Positions 1-7,251 of a DNA stretch of 34,908 bases are shown here, piece after piece (positions within the stretch are counted from its first letter, which is position 1; every line of letters begins with the position of its first letter). The notes below the pieces were generated by a model. That model ran no database searches, was not told the DNA's origin, and saw only the letters and a list, made by a program, of their open reading frames with translations. Both the position numbers and the translations under genes were made by a program. The DNA comes from Microbulbifer halophilus (GTDB lineage Bacteria > Pseudomonadota > Gammaproteobacteria > Pseudomonadales > Cellvibrionaceae): NCBI RefSeq assembly GCF_026183675.1, contig NZ_JAPIVK010000039.1, positions 1-34,908 on the forward strand. Direction: 5' to 3'.

Positions 1-6
1 GCGGCC

Positions 7-15
7 ATTATACCA
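7..15 (-). promoter_or_regulatory. Possible extended -10 promoter element at the window edge
   Basis: On the minus strand the bases read TGG followed by a perfect TATAAT, an extended -10 arrangement, pointing out of the window just past the hydrolase stop codon. No convincing -35 hexamer lies 16-18 bases upstream (that position falls in ACCCGG). If real, it drives a gene beyond the left edge. Weak call from motif only. Confidence 0.3.
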
Positions 16-18
16 TAT

Positions 19-774
19 CTATATTCGTACCGGGTTAATAATAAAATCTTTTAAAAGTACGTAGACGTCATCTTCACGGTTCGCAGGTTTACAGATGCTT
101 ATATGACTATGATCCACGAGTTTTGGGGTCTCGGGTAGCCCCGCATCGGCACTGTTTGGCGATACCACCGTACCAAGGGTTTCTGGAAGGGCAATTCCGA
201 GAAACCTTTCAGGCCTCCCTTCGGCGAGCACTAGGTTTTGAATGCCGTTGTCACGGCTGTATTGCCGGTACCAGAAATTGAGATCTCTGAGCTGAGGATT
301 ACCGACGGCTAGATCTCGGGTCGACGCCGAGGGTCGTGCTAAGAGCCATAGGGCGTTTATTATATTGGCGTGCAACGAGCCCCGATGCGGTGTGCCGAGA
401 AAGGCGATCCGCCTGACGCGGGTAAGGAAATCCTCTGTCTTTCTATTGTTCGTGATGTCACGGTACGCATTTCGCAGCAGCTGCTCGACCACTAGGCCTC
501 CCAAACTGTGCACAACAAAAATAATATTGCCTCTCGCAAGACGCGGCTCCAAAAGAAGGCGAGCTAGAATGTTGTCCGCTCGATCGGATAAGGGCATACC
601 GTGCCCCCTCCAATTAGTCTTGGCTGCAGGGTAGTCGACCAGCCAAAGTCCAATACCAGAGATATCTTCAGCCAGCCATTTCGGCCAAAGCTCTGGCGAA
701 TTGGTGCCCTTGACGGTCCAAGTCTTCTCAAGATGCCCGGACAGTCCATGAACAAATACGACATGAGCTCTCAC
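19..774 (-). CDS. SERAC1/PGAP1-like alpha/beta hydrolase (predicted serine esterase/lipase)
   Basis: Predicted cytosolic alpha/beta-hydrolase of 251 residues. The oxyanion strand motif VVFVHGLSG is at residues 5-13. The nucleophile elbow VVHSLGGLV (Ser90) has a non-glycine residue before HSLGG, as in the SERAC1-like esterase group. A DHSH motif near residues 221-224 supplies the likely catalytic histidine; LGTPHRGS in the middle is also typical of this group. No signal peptide or membrane segment is seen. The GTG at 774 starts almost on the first strand, unusually close. The frame stays open upstream, and a CTG at 813 has an AAGGAG six bases in front and would add 13 residues (LANLRAISES...), closer to normal family length. 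Base composition is AT-rich compared with the window. The substrate is unknown; in other genomes such domains occur alone or fused to STAND/NACHT ATPases. Fold confident, role not. Confidence 0.75.
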   Translation of the reverse strand: MRAHVVFVHGLSGHLEKTWTVKGTNSPELWPKWLAEDISGIGLWLVDYPAAKTNWRGHGMPLSDRADNILARLLLEPRLARGNIIFVVHSLGGLVVEQLLRNAYRDITNNRKTEDFLTRVRRIAFLGTPHRGSLHANIINALWLLARPSASTRDLAVGNPQLRDLNFWYRQYSRDNGIQNLVLAEGRPERFLGIALPETLGTVVSPNSADAGLPETPKLVDHSHISICKPANREDDVYVLLKDFIINPVRI

Positions 775-1043
775 ATCGTCATAGCTTTCTGAAATGGCAC
801 GGAGGTTAGCCAGATTACTCTCCTTAAGTTGTTCAGGGTGTAGAAAAACGCGATGACTTGGCTAAAATATCACCAAAAACAGGGGTCGGAGTTTTTCTAC
901 AGCCTCGTTAGATGGTTCGTGTATTGGTACGAACTACTGGTGCAGTATGCAATGGTTGTGGACCTCCAGCTTCCCCCTACCTATAAGCCCGGTAGCTTAC
1001 CTTCAGCAGCAAGCTTATAAGCCGTCGGATATAGCCGCTCTTG

Positions 1044-1071
1044 ATAGTATTTGAATCCCCTTTTAAGTCAA
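1044..1071 (-). promoter_or_regulatory. Promoter-like block upstream of the hydrolase (copy 1)
   Basis: On the minus strand: TTGACT (1066-1071), 16-base spacer, TACTAT (1044-1049), pointing toward the hydrolase with a leader of roughly 220 bases. The same geometry and many of the same bases recur at 2934-2961 before the toxin-antitoxin pair. The flanking similarity covers about 45-55 bases at very roughly two-thirds identity by eye. Confidence 0.45.
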
Positions 1072-1172
1072 CGGCTTAGCTTCCCTGCGAAAAACTTAAC
1101 CTCAGATACCGCCTTACTCGATAGTTACAAGCTCCACTTTGGTTGAATATTAAACAGCAAGCGGCACACATA

Positions 1173-1205
1173 GAAAAGCGATCCTCAATTGAGACTCGCC
1201 TTTTC
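1173..1205. terminator. Imperfect inverted repeat, possible bidirectional terminator
   Basis: Left arm 1173-1188 and right arm 1189-1205 pair through GAAAAG...CTCAA / TTGAG...CTTTTC with one bulge and two mismatches, and almost no loop. The end reading leftward is followed by TTTTCTATGTG. It lies about 60 bases past the stop of the broken prpF copy. The weak T-run and near-zero loop make terminator function uncertain. Confidence 0.35.
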
Positions 1206-1267
1206 GGCTTCCGAAGTCAGCTTCAACAGTACTGTGTCGCTATTCGCGGATCCTACTGCAAGGCAGA

Positions 1268-2000
1268 CTAAAAGGAATTGCCCGGCACCCGCACCCAACC
1301 CTCCATCACTACCCGCGCACTGCGGCTCATAATGACTTTGGTCGCAGTCCATTGTCCGTTGACGACTTCCGCTTCCGCGCCGACACGCAAAGTGCCAGAA
1401 GGGTGGCCAAAGCTAACGGCGTTGCGCTCCCCCGGCAGCCAGATTGACCAGGGTACCGGGGATGGCTGCGGCGGTGCCGATGGCGACGGCGGCGGTACCC
1501 ATCATGGCGTGGTGCAGTTTGCCCATGGACAGAGCGCGCACCAGCAGGTCGATATCGTCGGCCGCGATTTGCTTGCCGCTTGATGCCGCATAGCCCTTGG
1601 GCGGCACTACGAAGGCGACCTTGGGGGTATGCTGGCGGTTGGCTGCGTCTTCCACCTTTTCGATCAGGCCCATTTCTACCGCGCCGTGGGCACGAACAGC
1701 TTCGAACATGGCCAGGGCCTTGTCGTCGCCGTTGATGGCTTCCTGCAACTCGGTACCTTCGTACCCAATCTCGTCGGCGTTGACGAAGATGGTGGGGATA
1801 CCAGCGTTGATCATGGTGGCTTTCAGGGTGCCTACGCCAGGCACTTCCAGTTCGTCCACCCGGTTGCCGGTGGGGAAGATGGCACCCTCGCCCGCCGGGC
1901 CCATAAATTCGATCTGGACTTCGGCCGCCGGGAAGGTGACGCCATCCAGTTCGAAGTCGCCGGTTTCCTGTACTTCGCCGTTGGCGACGGGGACATCCAA
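1268..2000 (-). pseudogene. prpF: Truncated, frameshifted second copy of the prpF 3' half
   Basis: This stretch matches the last 240 or so codons of the intact prpF at 3201-4385, at very roughly 90% base identity by eye. Similarity ends abruptly near 1995-2009, so about 155 N-terminal residues are missing. Near 1429-1433 it has lost one unit of the TCCCC-TCCCC tandem present in the intact gene. That 5-base loss shifts the frame into a TAG at 1413. The old reading frame would have ended in a TAG at 1268, after residues corresponding to the PrpF end (MEGWVRV). The two copies are diverged, so this is not a fresh duplication. It lies immediately downstream of the toxin gene and is most likely the displaced end of an older prpF, or a fragment brought in with the neighbouring DNA. 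No function expected. Confidence 0.9.
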
Positions 2001-2027
2001 AACGGAACCAAATCAAGCGACGGCCTG

Positions 2028-2561
2028 TTAGGCCTTCTTCTCAGTATTCAGCTTGAGGTTCGCCTCTCCAGCCAACTCGAGCGCACGATTATATAGCGCT
2101 GGCCCCATTTTGAAGTTTGTCTGCCGCAATCTGTTAAGAAATGGGGCAACTGTGGAGATTAAATTGCGCTCTTTGGCTTTAAGCAGAACGCCTACCATGC
2201 CCGTGATTGGAATTCTCAGGCTCTGTGCTTCCGCCCTGCCGGCTTTTTCATCAATGATCAGTAGACTGGCCTTTTTCTCCAGAGCCAGGCTAATAGCTTG
2301 GCTCTCACCGGGGTCCAGAGTCTGGCTAAATTTTTCAGTTACTTCTTTGAAGTTGGAAACTTCTTCTACAACTATCCAGTGTAACGTTTTAACCTCTTCC
2401 GACCCTGGATTTGAGTCCCCTAGTCGCGTCAGCTCCTCATATACTGCTAAGGGAACATATATCCGATTAAACAGTGACTTTAACAGCGAAATCGCGCCTA
2501 TTCTCGAAAAGTAGGTGATCGCAGTTGTATCACTTACAACGATCTTCCCTGGGGCGTCCAT
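2028..2561 (-). CDS. DUF3368 PIN-domain protein, predicted ribonuclease toxin
   Basis: A 177-residue protein of the DUF3368 branch of PIN-domain nucleases. PIN acidic residues are visible: Asp11 in VVSDTTAITY, Glu42/Glu43 in VYEEL, Asp83/Glu86 in DPGESQAI, and Asp104 in LIIDEKAGR. Together these would hold a metal for RNA cleavage. The start ATG at 2561 lies one base beyond the stop codon of the upstream UPF0175 gene and is preceded by AAAGGA at a normal distance. DUF3368 proteins are commonly encoded directly after UPF0175 proteins, and the pair is regarded as a VapBC-like type II toxin-antitoxin module. Its stop codon lies inside a small palindrome, GGCCT-AAC-AGGCC on the coding strand. AT-rich relative to the flanking prp genes, suggesting horizontal origin. 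The RNA target is unknown. Confidence 0.85.
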   Translation of the reverse strand: MDAPGKIVVSDTTAITYFSRIGAISLLKSLFNRIYVPLAVYEELTRLGDSNPGSEEVKTLHWIVVEEVSNFKEVTEKFSQTLDPGESQAISLALEKKASLLIIDEKAGRAEAQSLRIPITGMVGVLLKAKERNLISTVAPFLNRLRQTNFKMGPALYNRALELAGEANLKLNTEKKA

Positions 2562-2562
2562 A

Positions 2563-2799
2563 TTAAAAATCCTTTAAATTTTTCAAATCCGTTTCCAGGT
2601 CGTCCTCATCGTAATTGATGAACTGTCCGTACTTACCCAGGATACCGTGGAACTCAATTTCCGACGTGCCGGTGATCTTCCCCCCCTGAACGCCGTTGAT
2701 TCTTTCCAGCTTGTATAGCGCGATCGCCAGGACCTCCTGCAACTCCTTGTCGCTAAGGCCTAAACTGTCGGCGACTTCATCATTTATGTCTAATTTCAT
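2563..2799 (-). CDS. UPF0175 family protein, predicted antitoxin
   Basis: A 78-residue small protein of the UPF0175 family. The visible pattern is an N-terminal MKLDINDEV strand, a helical stretch (SDKELQEVLAIALYKLERI), a GKITGTSEIEFHGILGKYG segment resembling the family's helix-turn-helix, and an acidic C-terminus (YDEDDLETDLKNLKDF). I chose the ATG at 2799 because AAGGGAG sits eight bases upstream and the protein then begins at the conserved MKLDI; a longer frame up to 2865 exists but its N-terminus looks unrelated. It is the first gene of a two-gene unit with the PIN toxin one base downstream. By analogy with VapB-type partners it should neutralise the PIN protein and may repress its own promoter (2934-2961). 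The pairing is well supported by family knowledge; activity is inferred. Confidence 0.82.
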   Translation of the reverse strand: MKLDINDEVADSLGLSDKELQEVLAIALYKLERINGVQGGKITGTSEIEFHGILGKYGQFINYDEDDLETDLKNLKDF

Positions 2800-2933
2800 A
2801 ACCCATACTCCCTTGAAGACAGTCATTGCCATCAATTTCTTCTCACCAGGCCAGGGCAGATCCAAGGCCTGGACTGGCTTTCAAAAATTTCTGATTTAGA
2901 GCATCTTCCAGCCTTTAGATACAGCCAGACCCG

Positions 2934-2961
2934 ATAGTATTTAATTCTTGGGTTAAATCAA
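2934..2961 (-). promoter_or_regulatory. Promoter-like block upstream of the toxin-antitoxin pair (copy 2)
   Basis: Minus strand: TTGATT (2956-2961), 16-base spacer, TACTAT (2934-2939), giving a leader of about 125 bases before the antitoxin start. It shares ATACTATC, the GGCT-R-TATC segment just downstream and the 16-base spacer with the block at 1044-1071. Plausible promoter of the TA operon. Confidence 0.5.
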
Positions 2962-3066
2962 AGAGTGAACTCTGCTGGGGCAGTTTTGGCGCTTAAAACT
3001 ACGAGCTGTGTGAGTCAAGCTCTGCTGGCACAGAGGGGATGACTGTAATACAAAAGGTCCCGGCAC

Positions 3067-3097
3067 AAAAAACGAGCCTACTCAGGGCTCGTTTTTT
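3067..3097. terminator. Strong bidirectional terminator after prpF
   Basis: Perfect 12-base arms: AAAAAACGAGCC (3067-3078) and GGCTCGTTTTTT (3086-3097) around a 7-base loop. Because the arms begin and end in A6/T6, the hairpin has a T-run in both directions. It sits about 100 bases past the prpF stop and isolates the prp operon from the TA pair. Confidence 0.85.
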
Positions 3098-3170
3098 AAC
3101 CATTTGAGGCTGTTTAGATTGGGTTCGTAGCACACAGAGCCAGTGATTTCGGCGGGTTCAGGAGTACTGG

Positions 3171-3194
3171 ATGCCGGATCAAGTCCGGCATGAC
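3171..3194. repeat. Dispersed extragenic palindrome (GCCGGATCAAGTCCGGC type)
   Basis: ATGCCGGATC-A-AGTCCGGCAT hairpin followed by GAC, directly after the prpF stop codon and before the terminator. The same unit recurs at 8658-8678 and, with variant arms, at 8607-8627, 8712-8732 and 27267-27335. Confidence 0.8.
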
Positions 3195-3200
3195 TAATCC

Positions 3201-4385
3201 TCAGGGGCTCGGGACTCTTACCCACCCTTCCATCAGAATCCGCGCACTGCGGCTCATAATCGCCTTGGTAGCAGTCCATTGCCCATTGACGACTTCCGCT
3301 TCCGCTCCGACACGCAAGGTGCCGGAAGGGTGGCCAAAGGTAGCGGCGTTGCGCTCCCCTCCCCCGGCAGCCAGATTGACCAGCGTGCCGGGAATGGTAG
3401 CGGCGGTGCCGATGGCGACGGCGGCAGTGCCCATCATGGCGTGGTGCAGTTTGCCCATGGACAGGGCGCGCACCAGCAGGTCGATATCGCCGGCCGCGAT
3501 TTGCTTGCCGCTGGATGCCGTATAGCCCTTGGGCGACGCTACGAAGGCGACCTTGGGGGTATGCTGGCGGTTGGCTGCGTCTTCTACCTTTTCAATCAGG
3601 CCCATCTTCACTGCGCCGTGCGCTCGGATGGTTTCGAACATGGCCAGGGCTTTGTCGTCGCCGTTGATGGTTTCCTGCAATTCGGTACCTTCGTACCCGA
3701 TCTGGTCGGCGTTGACGAAGATGGTGGGGATGCCGGCGTTGATCATGGTGGCTTTCAGGGTGCCGACGCCGGGCACTTCCAGTTCGTCCACGAGGTTGCC
3801 GGTCGGGAAGATGGCGCCCTCGCCCGCCGGGTCCATAAATTCGATCTGGACTTCGGCCGCCGGGAAGGTGACGCCGTCCAGTTCGAAATCGCCGGCTTCC
3901 TGTACCTCGCCGTTGGTGATGGGTATGTGGGCGACGATGGTTTTTTGGATGTTGGCCTGCCAGATGCGGACGGTGCAGATGCCGTTGTCCGGAATGCGCT
4001 CGGCATCGACGAAGCCGCTGTTGATGGCGAAGGCGCCTACGGCGGCGGTGAGGTTGCCGCAGTTGCCGGACCAGTCTACGAAGGGTTTGTCGATGGAGAC
4101 CTGGCCGAAGAGGTAGTCGACGTCGTGGTCGGGCTGTTCGCTTTTGGAGAGGATGACGGTTTTGCTGGTGCTGGAGGTGGCGCCACCCATGCCGTCGGTC
4201 TGTTTGCCGTAGGGGTCGGGGCTGCCGATTACTCGGAGGAGTAGGTTGTCTCGGGCCTGGCCTGGGGTTTGGGCGGCTTCGGGCAGGTCTTGGAGGCGGA
4301 AGAATACGCCTTTGCTGGTGCCGCCGCGCATGTAGGTGGCTGGCACTTTTATTTGAGGGGAAGGGATTTGGGGGTTGTGGGTCAT
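3201..4385 (-). CDS. prpF: 2-methylaconitate cis-trans isomerase PrpF
   Basis: Cytosolic isomerase of 394 residues, normal family length. In the AcnD version of the methylcitrate cycle, AcnD forms 2-methylaconitate from 2-methylcitrate, and PrpF isomerises it so that it can be hydrated to 2-methylisocitrate. The N-terminus carries the family motif YMRGGTSKGVFF (residues 18-29), followed by GSPDPYGKQTDGMGGATSSTSK and WSGNCGNLT, all typical of PrpF. It is the last gene of the prp operon, 225 bases after acnD; the spacer is full of GC-rich palindromes. Position after acnD is the standard arrangement where prpD is absent. Its 3' half has a diverged, broken duplicate at 1268-2000, with a toxin-antitoxin pair between the copies, so the 3' half of this gene may itself have been replaced by recombination. 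Confidence 0.95.
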   Translation of the reverse strand: MTHNPQIPSPQIKVPATYMRGGTSKGVFFRLQDLPEAAQTPGQARDNLLLRVIGSPDPYGKQTDGMGGATSSTSKTVILSKSEQPDHDVDYLFGQVSIDKPFVDWSGNCGNLTAAVGAFAINSGFVDAERIPDNGICTVRIWQANIQKTIVAHIPITNGEVQEAGDFELDGVTFPAAEVQIEFMDPAGEGAIFPTGNLVDELEVPGVGTLKATMINAGIPTIFVNADQIGYEGTELQETINGDDKALAMFETIRAHGAVKMGLIEKVEDAANRQHTPKVAFVASPKGYTASSGKQIAAGDIDLLVRALSMGKLHHAMMGTAAVAIGTAATIPGTLVNLAAGGGERNAATFGHPSGTLRVGAEAEVVNGQWTATKAIMSRSARILMEGWVRVPSP

Positions 4386-4421
4386 GGGGATTCGTCTGGT
4401 TGATTGGCTTCGATTTGGGCC

Positions 4422-4520
4422 CCCTCCCCCGGCCCCTCCCCCGCAGGCGGGAGAGGGGAGGAAGAGGTGGCTTCGATTGGCTTCCCCTCTCCCCGGCCCT
4501 CTCCCGGGGGGAGAGGGGGC
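4422..4520. repeat. Pair of CT/GA-rich extragenic palindromes in the acnD-prpF spacer
   Basis: Two imperfect hairpins made of CCCCTCTCCC / GGGAGAGGGG arms (about 4422-4462 and 4485-4520). A short relative (CTCTCCC-GAT-GGGAGAG) lies at 19806-19822 after nqrM. This is a recurring non-coding repeat family, not coding sequence. Confidence 0.7.
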
Positions 4521-4583
4521 GTGCTTTTGGGTTGAGGGGAGGGTTCTGGTGGATGCGTTTTTCTATCCTTCGGTGCTGGATGC

Positions 4584-4606
4584 CGGTGCGCACGGCGCAC
4601 CCTACG
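4584..4606. repeat. Dispersed repeat, GTAGGGTGCGCC-GTGCGCACC family (single unit)
   Basis: CGGTGCGCACGGCGCACCCT... unit ending five bases from the acnD stop. Other copies: 8579-8600, the two arms at 11182-11246, and 19774-19797. Each can fold on its internal GGTGCGCACC-like palindrome. Confidence 0.75.
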
Positions 4607-4610
4607 ATCT

Positions 4611-7208
4611 TTAGGCCACCTCTTCCGATTCCAGGAAGTCCTTGGCGAAGCGTTGTAGTACGCCGCCGGCGCCGTAGATGGAGACTTCTTCCTGGGTGTC
4701 CAGGCGACAGGTTACCGGGACCTCGACACTGTCACCGTTCTTGCGATGAATCGTCAGCGTCAGGGTTGCGCCCGGTTTGTGTTCGCCGATTACGTCGAAG
4801 GTCTCGGTGCCGTCTATGCCCAGGGTCTTGCGGGTGGTGCCCGCCTGGAACTGCAGTGGCAGTACGCCCATGCCGATCAGGTTGGTGCGGTGGATGCGTT
4901 CGAAGCCTTCGGCGACGATGGCTTCCACTCCGGCCAGTGCCACGCCTTTGGCGGCCCAGTCTCTTGACGAGCCCTGGCCGTAGTCGGCGCCGGCGATAAT
5001 GATCAGCGGCTGTTTGCGCTCCATATAGGTTTCGATGGCTTCCCACATGCGGGTCACCTGGCCTTCCGGCTCGATGCGGGCCAGGGAGCCCTGTTTCACT
5101 TCGCCGTTTTCGTCGCGCACCATTTCGTTGAGCAGTTTCGGGTTGGCAAAGGTGGCGCGCTGGGCGGTGAGGTGGTCGCCGCGGTGGGTGGCGTAGGAGT
5201 TGAAGTCCTCCTCCGGCAGGCCCATTTTCGCCAGGTATTCGCCCGCCGCACTGGTGGGCAGGATGGCGTTGGACGGCGACAGGTGGTCGGTGGTGATGTT
5301 GTCACCGAGCACGGCCAGCGGGCGCATGCCTTTCAGTGCGCGTTCGCCGGCCAGCGCGCCTTCCCAGTACGGCGGGCGGCGGATATAGGTGCTCTGCGGG
5401 CGCCAGTCGTACAGCGGTTCGGTCTTTTCGCGCTCGCCCTTTTCCAGGTCGAACATCGGGATATAGACGTCGCGGAACTGCTGCGGCTTGACGCTCTGCT
5501 TCACGATCGCGTCGATCTCCTCGTCGCTCGGCCAGATATCCTTCAGCGTGATCGGGTTGCCGTCACTGTCGTGGCCCAGTACATCCTTCTCGATATCGAA
5601 GCGGATGGTACCGGCAATCGCGTAAGCGACGACCAAAGGCGGCGAGGCCAGGAAGGCCTGTTTGGCGTAGGGGTGGATGCGGCCGTCGAAGTTGCGGTTG
5701 CCGGACAGTACGGCGGTTGAATACAGATCGCGGTCGATGACTTCCTTTTGAATGGCCGGGTCCAGCGCGCCGCTCATGCCGTTGCAGGTGGTGCAGGCAA
5801 AGGCGACCACGTCGAAGCCCAGTTGCTGCAGTTCCGGCAGCAGGTCGGCCTCTTCCAGGTACATTTTTACGGTCTTGGAGCCGGGCGCCAGCGAGGACTT
5901 GACCCAGGGTTTGCGGATCAGGCCCAGCTTGTTGGCGTTACGGGCGATCAGGCCGGCGGCAATCATATTGCGCGGGTTGCTGGTGTTGGTGCAGCTGGTG
6001 ATCGCGGCGATGATCACGGCACCGTCGGGCATCTCGCCCTCTTTCTCTTCCCATTCCCCGGCGATACCGCGGCTGGCCAGTTCAGAGGCTGGCAGCAGTG
6101 TGTGCGGGTTGGAGGGGCCGGCCAGGTTGCGGCCGACGGACGAGAGGTCGAATTTCAGTACGCGTTCGTATTCGGCGTCTTTGAGGCTGTCTGCCCAGAG
6201 GCCGGTTTCCTTTGTGAACTTTTCTACCAGCGCTACCTGCTCGTCGTCGCGGCCGGTGAGCTTGAGGTAGTCGATGGTCTGTTCATCGATGGAGAACATG
6301 GCGGCGGTGGCGCCGTACTCCGGGGTCATATTGGAGATGGTGGCGCGGTCGCCGAGGCTCAGGCTGGCCGCACCCTCGCCGAAGAATTCCAGGTAGGCGC
6401 CGACCACGCGCTCGCTGCGCAGGAATTCGGTCAGGGCCAGTACCAGGTCGGTGCCGGTGATGCCCGGTTGCAGTTTGCCGGTGAGTTCGACGCCGACGAT
6501 ATCCGGCAGGCGCATGGCGGAGGCGCGGCCGAGCATCACGCTTTCGGCTTCGAGGCCCCCTACTCCCACGGAGATGACACCGAGGGCGTCCACCATGGGT
6601 GTGTGGCTGTCGGTGCCGACGCAGGTGTCGGGAAACGCGATGCCATCTTTGACCTGCACCACCGGCGACATTTTCTCCAGGTTGATCTGGTGCATGATGC
6701 CGTTGCCGGGCGGGATCACGTCGACGTTTTCGAAGGCGGTTTTGGTCCAGTTGATAAAGTGGAAGCGGTCTTCGTTGCGGCGCTCTTCCACTGCGCGGTT
6801 CTTTTCAAAGGCGTCTTCCTCGAAGCCGGGGTGTTCGACGGCCAGGGAGTGGTCGACGATCAGCTGGGTGGGGACTACCGGGTTGACCTTGGCCGGGTCA
6901 CCGCCCTTCTCGGCGATGGCGTCGCGCAGGCCGGCCAAGTCCACCAGCGCGGTCTGGCCGAGGATGTCGTGGCAGACGACGCGGGCCGGGTACCAGGGGA
7001 AGTCCAGGTCGCGCTTGCGTTCGACGATCTGTTTGAGGGCGTCGGTGAGTTGTTGCGGTTCACAGCGGCGCACCAGGTTTTCCGCGAGGATGCGGGAGGT
7101 GTAGGGCAGTTTTTCGTAGGCGCCGGGGTGGATGGCGTTTACGGCGGCGCGGGTGTCGAAGTATTCGAGGTCCGTGCCAGGTAATTTTTTGCGGTATTCA
7201 GTATTCAT
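4611..7208 (-). CDS. acnD: Fe/S-dependent 2-methylisocitrate dehydratase AcnD
   Basis: Aconitase-family enzyme of 865 residues, usual AcnD length, cytosolic. It dehydrates 2-methylcitrate in propionyl-CoA breakdown and needs PrpF, encoded next, to complete the step. The [4Fe-4S] ligands are visible as Cys406 in ITSCTNTSNP and Cys472/Cys475 in FACTTCNGMSG, with the 65-residue spacing of aconitases. VGTDSHTP near residue 197 and the C-terminal swivelling domain with DNITTDHLSP and YGQGSSRDWAAKG are intact. The motif CTTCNGMSGALDP distinguishes it from the CTTCIGNSG of AcnA. The gene is between prpC and prpF on the same strand, and no prpD is present here, matching the AcnD-PrpF variant of the cycle. 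The start ATG at 7208 gives the canonical N-terminus. Confidence 0.96.
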   Translation of the reverse strand: MNTEYRKKLPGTDLEYFDTRAAVNAIHPGAYEKLPYTSRILAENLVRRCEPQQLTDALKQIVERKRDLDFPWYPARVVCHDILGQTALVDLAGLRDAIAEKGGDPAKVNPVVPTQLIVDHSLAVEHPGFEEDAFEKNRAVEERRNEDRFHFINWTKTAFENVDVIPPGNGIMHQINLEKMSPVVQVKDGIAFPDTCVGTDSHTPMVDALGVISVGVGGLEAESVMLGRASAMRLPDIVGVELTGKLQPGITGTDLVLALTEFLRSERVVGAYLEFFGEGAASLSLGDRATISNMTPEYGATAAMFSIDEQTIDYLKLTGRDDEQVALVEKFTKETGLWADSLKDAEYERVLKFDLSSVGRNLAGPSNPHTLLPASELASRGIAGEWEEKEGEMPDGAVIIAAITSCTNTSNPRNMIAAGLIARNANKLGLIRKPWVKSSLAPGSKTVKMYLEEADLLPELQQLGFDVVAFACTTCNGMSGALDPAIQKEVIDRDLYSTAVLSGNRNFDGRIHPYAKQAFLASPPLVVAYAIAGTIRFDIEKDVLGHDSDGNPITLKDIWPSDEEIDAIVKQSVKPQQFRDVYIPMFDLEKGEREKTEPLYDWRPQSTYIRRPPYWEGALAGERALKGMRPLAVLGDNITTDHLSPSNAILPTSAAGEYLAKMGLPEEDFNSYATHRGDHLTAQRATFANPKLLNEMVRDENGEVKQGSLARIEPEGQVTRMWEAIETYMERKQPLIIIAGADYGQGSSRDWAAKGVALAGVEAIVAEGFERIHRTNLIGMGVLPLQFQAGTTRKTLGIDGTETFDVIGEHKPGATLTLTIHRKNGDSVEVPVTCRLDTQEEVSIYGAGGVLQRFAKDFLESEEVA

Positions 7209-7251
7209 ACTTACTAGCTACAACGTTGTCGGAACGGCCGTTGGCCGCGAT

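Larger units (their letters stand above)
775..1267. other. AT-rich intergenic stretch with no gene
   Basis: About 490 bases with no credible coding frame. It contains the possible leader and alternative CTG start of the hydrolase (811-825), a promoter-like block that also occurs upstream of the toxin-antitoxin pair (about 1018-1072), and an imperfect inverted repeat at 1173-1205. Composition is clearly lower in GC than the core genes. Nothing else is recognised. Confidence 0.6.

Noticed and set aside
1018..1085. attC-like or recombination site in the spacer
   Set aside because: GTCAACGGCTTAGC and CCGACGGCTTATAAGC give imperfect arms, but no GTTRRRY/RYYYAAC pair with proper spacing is present; the promoter explanation is simpler.
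1278..2096. Plus-strand open frames over the prpF fragment
   Set aside because: They mirror the antisense shadows of the intact prpF (3279-4244) and carry no domain.
5748..7184. 478-residue plus-strand frame inside acnD
   Set aside because: Lies wholly antisense to acnD, low-complexity composition, no motif.
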